This document shows positions 20,540 through 30,990 of a stretch of DNA of 64,000 nt, one piece after another. Source of the stretch: Trichomonas vaginalis G3. Lineage: Eukaryota > Parabasalia > Trichomonadida > Trichomonadidae. The number at the start of each line of letters is the position of its first letter. The first letter of the stretch is position 1. Position numbers and translations under genes: made by a program. Where the stretch lies: assembly GCF_026262505.1 (NCBI RefSeq), contig NC_067203.1, positions 7,626,001 to 7,690,000 on the forward strand, in the 5' to 3' direction. The notes below the pieces were generated by a model that made no database searches, was not told the origin of the DNA, and saw nothing but the letters and a program-made list of their open reading frames with translations.

Positions 20540-21095
20540 TTCACTTTCACCCTCACTTTTTCCGTAATTCAAATTTCAACATTATGTATTTTAATTCCTT
20601 ATAGTATTTTTAACATAATTAATCAAATAATAATTGGAAGTTCTGAACTCACTTTTTCCGTAATTCAAAATCAAAAATATGAATAATATATCTATTTATT
20701 ATATACTAATGCTATTTTCAACTAGAAGTGAGGTACGGTAATCTTACGGATTCCCGTAACTCAATTTTACGGAAAAAGTGCAGTAAACTACTCAATTTAC
20801 GGAAAAAGTGTCGTAAACTATTGATGTGGCGGTAAAATCACGGTAATTCACGGAAAGCTATATGCAAAAATTTGAAATTATACAAAATCGAGCGAAACAC
20901 TTTTAAATAGGTTGTTCTCGTATTTAAAATACTATTCCCAGATTTATTGTCGTCAGAATATTTCCAAATTTTTGCCGATTTACAAAAAATGATTTACAAA
21001 GCATATTTTTTAATCTAAAAAATTCCTAAAAAAAGGAACCGGTGTGCGGAAACCTCGGTAAATTACCGCGGTTCCCGTTGGGACTGCCATACATT
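20540..21095 (+). repeat. Dispersed repeat R, copy 2 (uninterrupted)
   Basis: Direct match to 11730-13110 without the foldback insertion. It shares the CCGTAATTC strings, the TTTACGGAAAAAGTGCAGTA segment and the terminal ACCGCGGTTCCCGTT. It serves as the empty-site reference for the Ginger-like insertion at 11894-12734. Confidence 0.65.
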
Positions 21096-21340
21096 ACATC
21101 AATAAGGAAAGCACAATCCAAATTCATATTAGTTAAATTAATATACGACCAAAAGTGCTTACTCTTAAACAACCATCGGATTTCCGGGTGAAATCGTGAC
21201 ACACTTTCGTCTTTCGTAGGCAGTGGTGGTTGTTACAAAAGGTAACTTCGAATGTAGCGTGAAATCTGCAAAAAAAATTCTGAAATTTGAATGGAGAACA
21301 CAAAAATTGAATAGTTTACGTCAATAAAAAAGAGAAAAAT

Positions 21341-21415
21341 GAAGCCAATGTGTCTCGAACCTAGGACTTAGAGCAGCAATCCCATTGTTTATCCCATTAC
21401 ACTACACGCATCTCT
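21341..21415 (-). other. tRNA-like relic followed by a T-run
   Basis: The minus strand carries GTGTAGTGTAATGGGATAAA (A-box and D-arm-like) and CTAGGTTCGAGAC (B-box-like), then ATTTTTCTCTTTTTT. The T stem is imperfect and the acceptor does not close. Probably a decayed tRNA or a tRNA-derived repeat. Confidence 0.4.
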
Positions 21416-22237
21416 CACCTCAGTGAATGAGATCAACTATATGATAACTTTTTCCCCATTATATTCTTGTGGAAAAGTGACAAATAGCAACTTTGACCCT
21501 CTCTCTGCATTTTATTTGAAGAAATTTTGAAAAAACATCATACACATACTATAAATGAATATTATCATCTTAATTTTAATAAATTTCATTTACTTGGAAA
21601 GATGCAAGATCATCTTGTACTTACTCTTCGATTTATTCCATGTAACTTCGCAGGTAATAATGGCGCACTTACCTCTATTTTGGATTTTTATAGTTTCCCT
21701 CAAAACACATTCTATGGACTTACGCTCGTATCGCGTTAAAAAATGTCGTTAAAATTGCCCACACGCCGATTTTTGAATTAGCTAGAAACTGATGAGATGT
21801 TTTCACAAATCAGATTTTTAATCTCTATAATGCATAATTCACTCAATATCTCAATTTTGATATTGCGAGATATTTTTGCTATCGGTTTCGCAATTTTGAC
21901 ACAATAGCAAGAGGGTTCTATAAGCATTATTATCAACGTAGAATCTGAATATCATATCAGAAAATGTCGCAAATCTGACATTTACCCGACCAAATAGCAA
22001 AAATAATTGAATACTTTTCGCAAAAACTTTAAAAATCGATAAAAATATGAAATATAGATATTAAAGAGACTTTTTATATAATATTCATAAAGATTTTCCA
22101 AAAATATGATACAGCAAAATTAAAAAGTGACGTCTTGAGTGGAGTCAAATGTCGAAATTGCTAGCTAAATGTTTTTTAGCGAAATTGCGTATTGTACGTT
22201 TTTTTTCGCAAAACGAAACCCTTACTATTAGAGATTC

Positions 22238-24366
22238 TGTTGTAAACAGAAATTCATCAAAAGTGACACCTCAGAAAAGCTAAAATATTAAATTTTTGGA
22301 ACTTTTGATAGAGCACGTTTTTAAATATTAATTAAAGTAAATGTATATTTTGTAAAGATTCTTTTTAATAAAAAAATAAAATTTTGAAGAAGAACACAAA
22401 ATCTTCTGAAAAATAATATCACATAAACTCATATTATTTTCTAATATATAACTATTTTATATAAAAATCAAATTCAATGATCTTAAAAGCGAAGGATAAA
22501 CCTCAAAATTTACGAATATAATGAGTGGGAATATAATGCTTATCTATCATAAAACCATATGAAATATCAATTTTTGCTTTACGCCTAATTTTTGACGACA
22601 ATTAGCAAAAAATGTTAAATGTTAACACTCAGTCCATTTGAATATGAAAAATAAAATTGACTTTGATTAAATGTTTTTATTTATCATGCAATTCTTCTTG
22701 CGACCAAAGATTTGAATAAAACTTCAAAAAATAAGATAGCTTAAAAAATAATATACGGTAGTGTTTACTAATAGATGGATAGTATATAAATTCTATTAAA
22801 ATGGATTTGATCCAAAAAAATATATAAAATTTGATCATAAATAAAATTGTTTAGTAGTCATTTAAAATGATGTAATTATTCAAATTTTGCTAAGACCCAT
22901 TCGTCTTTGATATATAACTCCCATTTTTGCATTTCTGGCTCGTACCAAAATTTTGAAACTTCGAATAATTCGTTAGGAGTGTAATTACTATTTGTTTTTG
23001 GATTAATATTGAGAGATAAATGTGGTGTATTGTTGTATTTTTCAATGAACTGCTGAACTGAGTCCTTGATTTGTTGAATATCATCCAACTCGTCTGGCAA
23101 AAACTTTTCTAAGCTTGGCCACAGGCGCTCCACCTTGCCGTTCTGTCTTGGTATAAATCTGCAATTTTCCCAAATGAACGGGGTGGATAAGATCCCAGCC
23201 CTATCGTCATCCCAGTGTCAATTTTACAAAAAAAATTCTTAATAAAAAATTTTTATTAAAAAATTCTTATCTTTTTTCATTGAAATTTAAATAATAAAAT
23301 AAATTTGGCTGTAAAAACCATCAATTATTATAATTCTTATCGAAACACATGTAGAAAAACACTTATCTTTTATACTCTTTCTATTTGAAACCTGTTTAGT
23401 TCAGTAATTAATAATAAAAATTGTGAAAATAGTGACTATTTAACTAAAAATATATTAAATGATGTAATAATGAGATATACATATATTTTTACGAATTATA
23501 ATTAGAAATTATTCTGGTCTGGGAATCCCAACCCAAAATCATTGAAAATTTGAATATATGGGATGGGCTACCCATCCCAAAACTATATTAATCCAAAAAC
23601 AAATAGTAATTACACTCCTAACGAATTATTCGAAGTTTCAAAATTTTGGTACGAGCCAGAAATGCAAAAATGGGAGTTATATATCAAAGACGAATGGGTC
23701 TTAGCAAAATTTGAATAATTACATCATTTTAAATGACTACTAAACAATTTTATTTATGATCAAATTTTATATATTTTTTTGGATCAAATCCATTTTAATA
23801 GAATTTATATACTATCCATCTATTAGTAAACACTACCGTATATTATTTTTTAAGCTATCTTATTTTTTGAAGTTTTATTCAAATCTTTGGTCGCAAGAAG
23901 AATTGCATGATAAATAAAAACATTTAATCAAAGTCAATTTTATTTTTCATATTCAAATGGACTGAGTGTTAACATTTAACATTTTTTGCTAATTGTCGTC
24001 AAAAATTAGGCGTAAAGCAAAAATTGATATTTCATATGGTTTTATGATAGATAAGCATTATATTCCCACTCATTATATTCGTAAATTTTGAGGTTTATCC
24101 TTCGCTTTTAAGATCATTGAATTTGATTTTTATATAAAATAGTTATATATTAGAAAATAATATGAGTTTATGTGATATTATTTTTCAGAAGATTTCATTC
24201 TATCTGCCTATGAAAAGTACTCTCAAAACTAACTTTTCCCTAATTATAATTAAATCTAGAATATTGTATTATGCTTAGTATTATTTCATTTTTCTCATTC
24301 AATTTAGAATTTACAAATGTCAAAAAATTGAGAGCTGTCACTTTTGATGAATTTCTGTTTATTACA
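22238..24366. mobile_element. Ginger-like foldback element, copy 2, with integrase remnant (2.1 kb)
   Basis: Flanked by the direct duplication ATTC (22234-22237 and 24367-24370). The ends match copies 1 and 3. The arms are long (about 770 bp: 22238-23005 and 23600-24366), and both contain the same 3' end of an integrase gene, once on each strand. The centre (23221-23595) is unrelated AT-rich DNA, perhaps a further insertion. It begins seven bases after the end of element D's target duplication. Confidence 0.8.
22876..23220 (-). pseudogene. C-terminal fragment of an rve-type integrase/transposase
   Basis: About 115 residues remain. FIPRQNGKVERLWPS contains the NGKVER motif with the third catalytic acidic residue of the rve (DDE) fold, followed by a helical segment, YNNTPHLSLN and a TPNELFE block. 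The first two catalytic residues are absent, and the frame enters from unrelated DNA at about 23220. The last ~40 codons are duplicated in inverted orientation at 23600-23718, as part of the element's arm. This fits a Ginger-type or related cut-and-paste integrase. The fragment cannot be active. Confidence 0.65.
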
Positions 24367-24370
24367 ATTC

Positions 24371-24695
24371 AAATTGGGATGTGCATGTCTTTTCTCCTAA
24401 ACAAGATTTTTTATATTTTTCTCCAGTTATTTCAGATTTCTCACTCGTATCTAAGCTTAACTTAAGTTTGATAGCGAACCAAATAAGGCACAGCATCTCA
24501 GAGTTATGATATCTGATATTTCTTAATATTGTATCAAAGCTTTAAGAAATCTATTATTTGAACCTCTTTTATCAAAGAACTGAGAGTGCGTCTGAAAGTG
24601 GTAAGCGCACCCTAAATATAAAAATAGCATCCACTTTCGAGCAAAAACTTATATTTATTTTATAGTTTTCAAATGCTATTACAAGAGTTTAATAT
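24371..24695. other. Gene-free stretch downstream of RFC1
   Basis: AT-rich DNA between the foldback element and the RFC1 stop codon. Nothing else recognised. Confidence 0.6.
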
Positions 24696-27326
24696 TCAAA
24701 CTTTACGGCCAGTCTTCCTTCCTTTAACTTTCTTGAGTAATTTGGATTTGAACTTTGGTGGTGCATTCTTTTTAGCTTCTCTCTTTGCTTTCTTTTCCTT
24801 CTCATCGTCATCATCGCTCAAATTTAGTTCTTCGTCAGGAGAATCACTTGATTCATCATCATCGTCAAATTCCATTTCTTCATCACTTTCACTTGTCATT
24901 TGCGCTTCAGCTTCACTTTCGCTACTATCACTTGCAACAAAAGCTTCATCTTCGCTATTTGGTTCATCATCTTCGTCTTCTTTAGATTTTCTTCCTCTCT
25001 TTGGTTTAGTGCTTTTTGTCTTCTTTGTTTTAGGCTTTTCATCATCATCTTTCTTTGGTTTTCTTCCACGTTTTGATTTTGGTTTTTCTTCATTATTCTT
25101 TGTTTTCGTCTTTCTTGATCTCTTTGCTTTAGGCTTTTCTTCATCATCATCGTCATCCTTCTTTGATTTCTTATTTTCTTTCCAATCTCCATCTTCTTCT
25201 GCATCATCACTTGCAGAATTGAATTCAAGTCCTTCATCATCTTTTCCTGTTGACTTCGAATTGTATCTTCTCGTGGACTTTGCATTCGACTTATTCTTTG
25301 CTGCTGCCCAGATATCTTCATCTTCCTCTTCATCATTCTCTGACTCATCGAGAATTCCTTCATCATCATCGATGAGTTCTTCGCCATCTTTGTTGACGCG
25401 TTTAGTTTTGATTGTGCTCGACTTACGCTTCTGTTTCTTTGACTTTGTTGGAGCTGCTGCTCTGAGTTCGCTTGGTTTCGGACGTTCGCTGATCATGTAG
25501 TCTTCTCTGACTTCTCTAACCTTTCCTACTACATCGGAAGCGTTCGTATGTCTCTGCCTGTAGCCTCTTGTTACGGCACCTTTAACAGCTGGTGTTCCTG
25601 GAAGAGATTTTGCGGCCATGGCTGGTGGTCCGTATGTATAAAGCTCTCCAAGATGCTCGTAGTCATCAAGAGTCATTTCAAAGCTATCAAGCATATCGAG
25701 GAAACCATCAATATTTGGTTTTCTGCCTGAAAGATAGTTTTTAGCTCGCATTAAAAGTAATGGAACTGTTGTATCGTTGATTTCACTAGTTGGTAGATTG
25801 GTTGTGCGAGAAATTCTTCTTCCCATCTCATTGATGTATCTTTCTAATTTCTTATGCCTTGAATTCTTTCCGAAATACATCGGGAATTTTGCCATGCCTC
25901 CCCAATCTTTTCCTGGTGAAAGAATTGATGGAGCAACAGCAGAGAAGAATCCATGAGCTGGTAAAGTCTGGAATTCCATGTTTTGGTAGATATCATTATT
26001 TAATACGTCACCAATAGCCATTGACTCTAAAGCATCTGCATATCCTGCATTGTCATTTATAGGCAAGTTTTCGTGCATGTAAAGTGGAACCATTCCGTAA
26101 TCTACGAAATAACAATCGAATCTTATTTCGAAATCCGTCTTTGGACGGAATAATTTTGTTGTTGCTTCAACAACATCAACGATTGGAATAACTTTGGCAC
26201 TCCTATTTACGTTATCCGTTTCTAAATCTGATTCTGTTGGAACCCAGAACTGAAGTGTATTAATTGCGTGTCTGAAATCACCATTTGAGCTTTGAGCAAT
26301 CCTTAATAATGACTCATCGCTGACTTTCATGCCCTCTTGCTCGCAAATGAATCTTAATCTTGAGGCAACTTCTTGTTCTGTAGGAGTAGCAAACTTAATA
26401 TCAACAGATCTCTTTGCAAGTGTTTCTAATTTCCTATTTTCTCTGTCATTGCATATGCAAATCACTGGATTAATCGCTCTATCAACGAATTTTGTTAATT
26501 CTTGGAGACCTCCTCGATCTCCAGCTGACATTCCATCAACTTCATCGAAGATAAGACATATTTGATCTTGGCCGCTCTTTGCATCAATTGCTTTGTTGTC
26601 AAAAATGTCTGGAAATGTTTCATTTAGAGATTTTTTAGAGCGAGTATCTGATGCATTGAGTTCAATTGGATGGTAATCGCAGTATAATGCTACTAATGTT
26701 GCAGCCGTGGATTTGCCGATGCCTGGAGGACCACATAGAATAGCACATTTTGGTTTTTCATATGGATCGTATGCTTCGAAGAAATCAACAAGATGCTTGA
26801 GAGCGCCGTAATTGCTAACAATATCAGAAAGTTGTCTTGGACGATATTTTTCTGTTAAGATTGATGATATTGGGAACATTGATTCTGGAAGTGCTGGTCC
26901 GCCACTAATTTTTGGTGGTGGAGGTGGTACATAATTTGGATTTGTGCTTTGAAGATATTGGAATAAACTTTCTTCATCAATAATTAGTAAACCTCTTTCT
27001 CTTGCCTGAGCAAGTTTGCTGGGGCCAACTTCTATACATCCACGAATGACTACATCTGTTTTTCCTGAAATTGATGTAGTTAACCGACCACCATATTTTT
27101 CGATGATGTCTTTTAATGTTTCTCTTGTAATAGATGGCATTGTTCCAGTAGCTACAAATGTAATTCCTTCAAGACAGCCTGATTTTCCAATAGGAATTGG
27201 TACTTGACCTAAATTTGGCGGGTTATCTGACATTCCAAAGCGAAAACCCTGGTTTAAAGTATAGTTTGAAACTGCCTTTGGGAAGTTTGGAAGTTCTTTC
27301 TTTTCCACTGCCTTCCTCGGGGGCAT
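24696..27326 (-). CDS. RFC1: Replication factor C large subunit (clamp loader, RFC1)
   Basis: The large subunit of the pentameric complex that loads PCNA at primer-template junctions. Domains in order: BRCT (~48-128, GITFVATGTMPSITRE...), AAA+ ATPase (~155-390) with Walker A GPPGIGKS (199-206), Walker B DEVDG (261-265) and sensor-1 region ICICND, then the RFC1-specific C-terminal collar domain (~405-600). The last ~250 residues are a low-complexity Lys/Asp/Glu/Ser tail with two AT-hook-like cores (KRGRKPKK and KPKRGRKSK). At 876 residues it is close to usual RFC1 length. However, the N-terminus begins almost directly with BRCT, and the charged extension normally found before BRCT in other eukaryotes sits here at the C-terminus. 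The start is supported by an Inr eight bases upstream. Very confident as RFC1. Confidence 0.95.
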   Translation of the reverse strand: MPPRKAVEKKELPNFPKAVSNYTLNQGFRFGMSDNPPNLGQVPIPIGKSGCLEGITFVATGTMPSITRETLKDIIEKYGGRLTTSISGKTDVVIRGCIEVGPSKLAQARERGLLIIDEESLFQYLQSTNPNYVPPPPPKISGGPALPESMFPISSILTEKYRPRQLSDIVSNYGALKHLVDFFEAYDPYEKPKCAILCGPPGIGKSTAATLVALYCDYHPIELNASDTRSKKSLNETFPDIFDNKAIDAKSGQDQICLIFDEVDGMSAGDRGGLQELTKFVDRAINPVICICNDRENRKLETLAKRSVDIKFATPTEQEVASRLRFICEQEGMKVSDESLLRIAQSSNGDFRHAINTLQFWVPTESDLETDNVNRSAKVIPIVDVVEATTKLFRPKTDFEIRFDCYFVDYGMVPLYMHENLPINDNAGYADALESMAIGDVLNNDIYQNMEFQTLPAHGFFSAVAPSILSPGKDWGGMAKFPMYFGKNSRHKKLERYINEMGRRISRTTNLPTSEINDTTVPLLLMRAKNYLSGRKPNIDGFLDMLDSFEMTLDDYEHLGELYTYGPPAMAAKSLPGTPAVKGAVTRGYRQRHTNASDVVGKVREVREDYMISERPKPSELRAAAPTKSKKQKRKSSTIKTKRVNKDGEELIDDDEGILDESENDEEEDEDIWAAAKNKSNAKSTRRYNSKSTGKDDEGLEFNSASDDAEEDGDWKENKKSKKDDDDDEEKPKAKRSRKTKTKNNEEKPKSKRGRKPKKDDDEKPKTKKTKSTKPKRGRKSKEDEDDEPNSEDEAFVASDSSESEAEAQMTSESDEEMEFDDDDESSDSPDEELNLSDDDDEKEKKAKREAKKNAPPKFKSKLLKKVKGRKTGRKV

Positions 27327-27329
27327 TAT

Positions 27330-27335
27330 TAATGA
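27330..27335 (-). promoter_or_regulatory. Inr of the RFC1 gene
   Basis: TCATTA on the minus strand lies four to nine bases before the ATG at 27326, giving the very short leader usual in trichomonads. Confidence 0.55.
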
Positions 27336-27454
27336 ATTTTAAAAAGTGTCGGTTTAAAATTTTTTTGAGAAAGCTTTACATATTGGGAGGGGAGAAAATA
27401 GAATAAGCAACATAAGTTGTAAAAGTTTAAAATAGCAAAAACATCAGAGAAATT

Positions 27455-27546
27455 TTATTGTTAATTCTGAGGCTCGCAGGATAAGACAAACTCAGAGGAA
27501 GTGTTCAAATGTTCCAAATCGCTTTCTCCCACTTGATTCTAGACAT
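27455..27546 (-). pseudogene. Orphan 5' fragment of the BTB-like gene at 29315-30739
   Basis: About 90 bases match the first ~30 codons of the neighbouring BTB-like gene (MSRIKWEKAIWNI then a LSYPA segment). A stop codon follows the 13th residue, and homology ends soon after. It shows that a second family member once stood here or that a gene end was copied. Non-functional. Confidence 0.7.
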
Positions 27547-27671
27547 TAGAATTGGGGAAAATGAGCTGACTATTGTTTTACATTGGTATAACATTAAATT
27601 TGTTTTCTCACAATGAATACTATTGATATTTTATATGGTAAGATGCAATTTTATAACTTTTAAAAAATTTT

Positions 27672-28779
27672 ATGTCCAAGCAAGACTTACATCTAAATGA
27701 ATTCAAGTAACTTCGAAGTAAGTGCAAATACTACATTGATTCATATAATGCTTTGTATCATCTGAAAACAAAAAACAAAGAAGAACTACACAAGATTTAC
27801 AAAATGATTCAAACAGAATTGATTGATTCAAAGAAACATTTTTTTCAATAAATGTTATAAGAGATATTTTAAATATTATCCCATGTAATAATCGCTATAC
27901 AAAGTCATATTTATCTCTTGCCAAACTCATATCTAATGATTATCATGTCAAAGATGTCAGCAATGTTAATGTTATTTAGCGCTGAAATAACATATTACTG
28001 TCTAAAATTTTCATTTTTGGGAGGAAATCCAGAGATCATGAGTGAATGTTTGTAATATTCAAGAACCAGGTAGTTATTGCATAGTTTATGCAATTATTTC
28101 ATACAACACTGATTTTGTTACATTCTTGATGAACGAATACACTTTTAAGATCAAGTTATTGCATAAAATATAATAATCTTGAATCTTTTTTAGTTTATTT
28201 TGATCAAACTAATGATATTTAAGCATGCTTTTTTGATTCAATTATGTTTAATATTCCATCCCTTTGCGAATATTTAAATATGGACAAGCCGCACTCCTTT
28301 ACGCAGCAGATCTTAATTATAAAGAAACAGTCGAACTTCTAATTTCGCATGAAATTCATATCAATGAAAAAGATAATTCTGGAGAAACCGCTCTTCTTCG
28401 ATCAGCATGGAATAAGAGCAAAGAAGTAGCCGAACTTCTTCTTTTATATGGTGCAAACATCAATGAAAAAGATATTCGTTTCGAAATCGCTCTTCATATT
28501 GCATCATGTAAAAACATTATAGAAATAGTTGAATGTCTTATTTCACACGGTGCAAATATCGATGAAAAAGATGATGATGGAAAAACCGCTCTTCATATTG
28601 CAGCATATTTTAATCGTAAAGAAACATCCGAACTTCTTATTTCTCATGGCATAAACATCAATGAAAAAGATATAGATGGAAAAACAGCTCTTGGGTGTGC
28701 AGCTATTTTTCATAGTAAAGAAACATCTGGACTTCTGATTTCCCATGGTGCAAATGTCAATAAAAAAGATAAATTCTGA
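27672..28779 (+). pseudogene. Decayed ankyrin-repeat gene of the trichomonad DUF3447 family
   Basis: The ATG at 27672 opens MSKQDLHLNEFK, followed by a stop. The three frames then preserve, in order, family landmarks: a YIDSYNALYHLKT segment, ELIDSKKH, SFLGGNPEIMSECL..., a FVTFLMNEY-like segment and LESFLVYFDQTNDI, with several stops and frameshifts. The final frame (from about 28264) is open for five ankyrin repeats with the INEKD..GETALL and LLISHGANIN pattern. Intact members of this very large family are cytoplasmic or nuclear repeat proteins of unknown partners. This copy is a pseudogene, its 3' ankyrin part being the best preserved. Confidence 0.8.
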
Positions 28780-29314
28780 AACTCTGCATATTGGAGCAGA
28801 TAAAAATTAGAAAGAATCATTTTGCAAAAAAATGTACAAAAACGATTATTTTGATTACAAGTCTGGTGAGATTTTAAGTATAATATCATTATTTCACTCC
28901 ATTACAAACATATTTATGTCAGAAATTGAAATGTGTTGATGAAAAATAATAATTCTTAGCAGATATTAGCCGTAGACATCAAATATCATATTTTGTAGTC
29001 AATTGTTATATCGTTTTGGAAAAGATTGCCTCGGAATATATTATCATGATAATTACCCTTATTTTCCTGGGTATTCCAATAAACCGTAGACATTTACATA
29101 TAAGAATAAGATATATAAATTTTGTTCATATAAACAAGTAGGTTACTACAAACAAGTTTTTTTTTGTATTTCTTATATTATTATCCTTAGGGATCTTGTT
29201 TCGAGAAAAATCTTCTCCAACTATATTTATAATGAAGTTGAAAAAACATGATGATATTAAAACAGTGTATATTAATTTGGATTTTGTGAATATGACAAAA
29301 TTAAATAATGAAAG
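28780..29314. other. Gene-free stretch between convergent genes
   Basis: AT-rich 3' flank of the ankyrin pseudogene and of the BTB-like gene. No repeat or structure recognised. Confidence 0.6.
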
Positions 29315-30739
29315 TCATTTAATTTTACCAAAGAATTCAAAATGATCTGTATATAACTGCCCACCACTACACTTGGTTTTCAATCTAAACCTGATATAAC
29401 GATAAAATGGTGATGGTGAACAAGTCCATGTATGAACCATGTCATCCCCACCCATTTCTCTGTTATTTGGTTTATCATCAATCATATCCCATTGTATACA
29501 ATTGTTACTTCCTTCGATCGCAAAATCTACGGGTTTATCCCAATAACTACAACTTCCTGATTTAATTGTATAGGCAGAAAGAGAAACTTTTCTATCTTTG
29601 AAATCGAATGAAACTGAATTGTTTGCTACTTCATCTAAATACCAATTATGAAGTCTAGTTGAATATTCAAATAAATTAGAATTATTTCCATCGAAGTTGC
29701 CTGAAATTGAAACAGATATTGCACCACAAGTAAGAGGATTTTGACCTTTATTTATCCTTCTTAAATATGAAAATATTCCATCATATTGATTTCCTGAATA
29801 ATTAAGAGTTATTACAGAATTTAGTTCTTCAATTTCTTTTCGAAGTTTATCATTTTCTTGTTTTGAAATTTCTGTTTCTTTTCGAAGTTTATCATTTTCT
29901 TGTTTTGAAATTTCTGTTTCTTTTCGAAGTTTATCATTTTCTTGTTTCGTAATTTCTGTTTCTTTCTTAAGTTGATTTATTTCTTGTTTTGCTTCTTGAT
30001 GTTCACAAGTAATTGTTGGTAGGAAAGAAATGATGATTGGAGCAATAGAATCGTTAGTATTCTTTGTTTCTAAATATGTTTTGAGGATTCTGATTTTTGC
30101 ATCAAAATATAGTTTAGATAAATCAATTGAGAGAAGTAAGTTGAAGAATAATGAATTACTTTCAATTAATGCAGAAATTAAATCATTAAAATCAATTGAT
30201 TCTTTCTGACAATATAAAATAATCTTCTCTGCAAAATCATAACCTAAAGAATTGCATGATTCAACTATTTTACCAACGCCAATATTAGAAATGTTTTCTG
30301 AAATAAATATGATGAATTCATCTTTGGGATCGCAATATTTGCAATAAATAATGTTATTGTCGAAATTTTCGATTGTGAAATTAGAAAGTTTGAACTTTTC
30401 ATAATAAAACTCGATTAAATCTTGACTTTCAATAGTGATAGCAAATTCGAATAAATCTGTATGAATGCTATCTGTCAAATTGTCGTTGATAAACTGACCA
30501 TGAAAAAGTTCTTCAAGAACGTCGTATGTTTTCTGATCTTTGATGTTACAATTGAATGTATATTTATTGGAAAGTCTCTCACTGTATAAAAGATTTTTAA
30601 CTTTATTGCTAATACTCCAAAGGAAGATTGAATTTGTTTTATAATTTCTATTGTTAATTCTGATATCGGCAGGATAAGACAAGCTCGGAGGAAGTGCTGA
30701 AATGTTCCAAATTGCTTTTTCCCACTTGATTCTAGACAT
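29315..30739 (-). CDS. BTB-like / coiled-coil / discoidin-like protein (474 aa)
   Basis: A trichomonad-type multigene family protein. Residues ~20-110 resemble a divergent BTB/POZ fold (YKTNSIFLWSISNKVKNLL...), followed by a helical BACK-like part (~110-240). Residues ~250-305 are a coiled coil built from tandem 14-residue units (KETEISKQENDKLR), encoded by near-identical 42-bp repeats at about 29836-29975. Residues ~310-474 look like an F5/8 type C (discoidin/galactose-binding-like) domain, ending YRYIRFRLKTK...HFEFFGKI. No signal peptide, so a cytosolic location is expected. The partner is unknown. A truncated 5' copy lies at 27455-27546. The gene ends 120 bases before the MULE. No clear TCA Inr precedes the ATG. 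Confidence 0.75.
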   Translation of the reverse strand: MSRIKWEKAIWNISALPPSLSYPADIRINNRNYKTNSIFLWSISNKVKNLLYSERLSNKYTFNCNIKDQKTYDVLEELFHGQFINDNLTDSIHTDLFEFAITIESQDLIEFYYEKFKLSNFTIENFDNNIIYCKYCDPKDEFIIFISENISNIGVGKIVESCNSLGYDFAEKIILYCQKESIDFNDLISALIESNSLFFNLLLSIDLSKLYFDAKIRILKTYLETKNTNDSIAPIIISFLPTITCEHQEAKQEINQLKKETEITKQENDKLRKETEISKQENDKLRKETEISKQENDKLRKEIEELNSVITLNYSGNQYDGIFSYLRRINKGQNPLTCGAISVSISGNFDGNNSNLFEYSTRLHNWYLDEVANNSVSFDFKDRKVSLSAYTIKSGSCSYWDKPVDFAIEGSNNCIQWDMIDDKPNNREMGGDDMVHTWTCSPSPFYRYIRFRLKTKCSGGQLYTDHFEFFGKIK

Positions 30740-30860
30740 TAGAAATGTGGAAAAAAAAATTTTGCCTAAAAACAGTTTACCAATAGTTGATCAAAAGGAA
30801 GATCTATTTGGTATGTATCAACAAATAATAGTGGGGAAAATGCATGATGGTAAATCTTTG

Positions 30861-30990
30861 GGCGCGTAAAGGTTTGGCGTCCTAAGGCGTCCTGATGTAA
30901 ACTATTCAATTTTTGAGAAGTTTACACCATAATTGAATAGTTTATGGCGTCCTGAGAGGAGATTTCAATGGGTATGGCGTCCTCAAAAAA
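30861..30990. repeat. Left TIR of the MULE, four GGCGTCC boxes
   Basis: The boxes start 15, 25, 85 and 115 bases from the tip (30876, 30886, 30946, 30976). The stretch between boxes two and three forms a hairpin (AAACTATTCAATT with AATTGAATAGTTT). The right TIR repeats the box spacing. Transposase binding sites are the likely role. Confidence 0.8.

Larger units (their letters stand above)
18848..21767. mobile_element. Mutator-like non-autonomous element with 10-bp target duplication
   Basis: The ends start GGCG and end CGCC, with inverted repeats of about 250 bp (18848-19105 and 21508-21767) that agree closely, for example CAATTTTAACGACATTTT near each tip. The flanks carry GATTTTTGAA on both sides (18838-18847 and 21768-21777). 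Long TIRs plus a 10-bp duplication fit the Mutator superfamily. No transposase is encoded. The interior holds a dispersed double-hairpin repeat, a set of long hairpins, repeat R copy 2 and a tRNA-like relic, so it seems to have collected other sequences. Confidence 0.75.
18233..22224. mobile_element. TIR element D, copy 2, interrupted by a Mutator-like element
   Basis: The ends are TAAGGGTTTCGTTTTGC and its inverse, flanked by the direct 7-bp duplication CTATTAG (18226-18232 and 22225-22231). Removing the insertion at 18848-21767 leaves about 1.06 kb. Its left 610 bp matches copy 1 (859-1471) in reverse orientation. No transposase gene is present. The stretch 21778-22224 is unique AT-rich DNA. 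Confidence 0.65.

Noticed and set aside
24673-25500. Long Ser/Phe-rich ORF on the + strand
   Set aside because: It is the complement of the Asp/Glu/Lys-rich tail of RFC1; its composition is a shadow of that low-complexity coding sequence.
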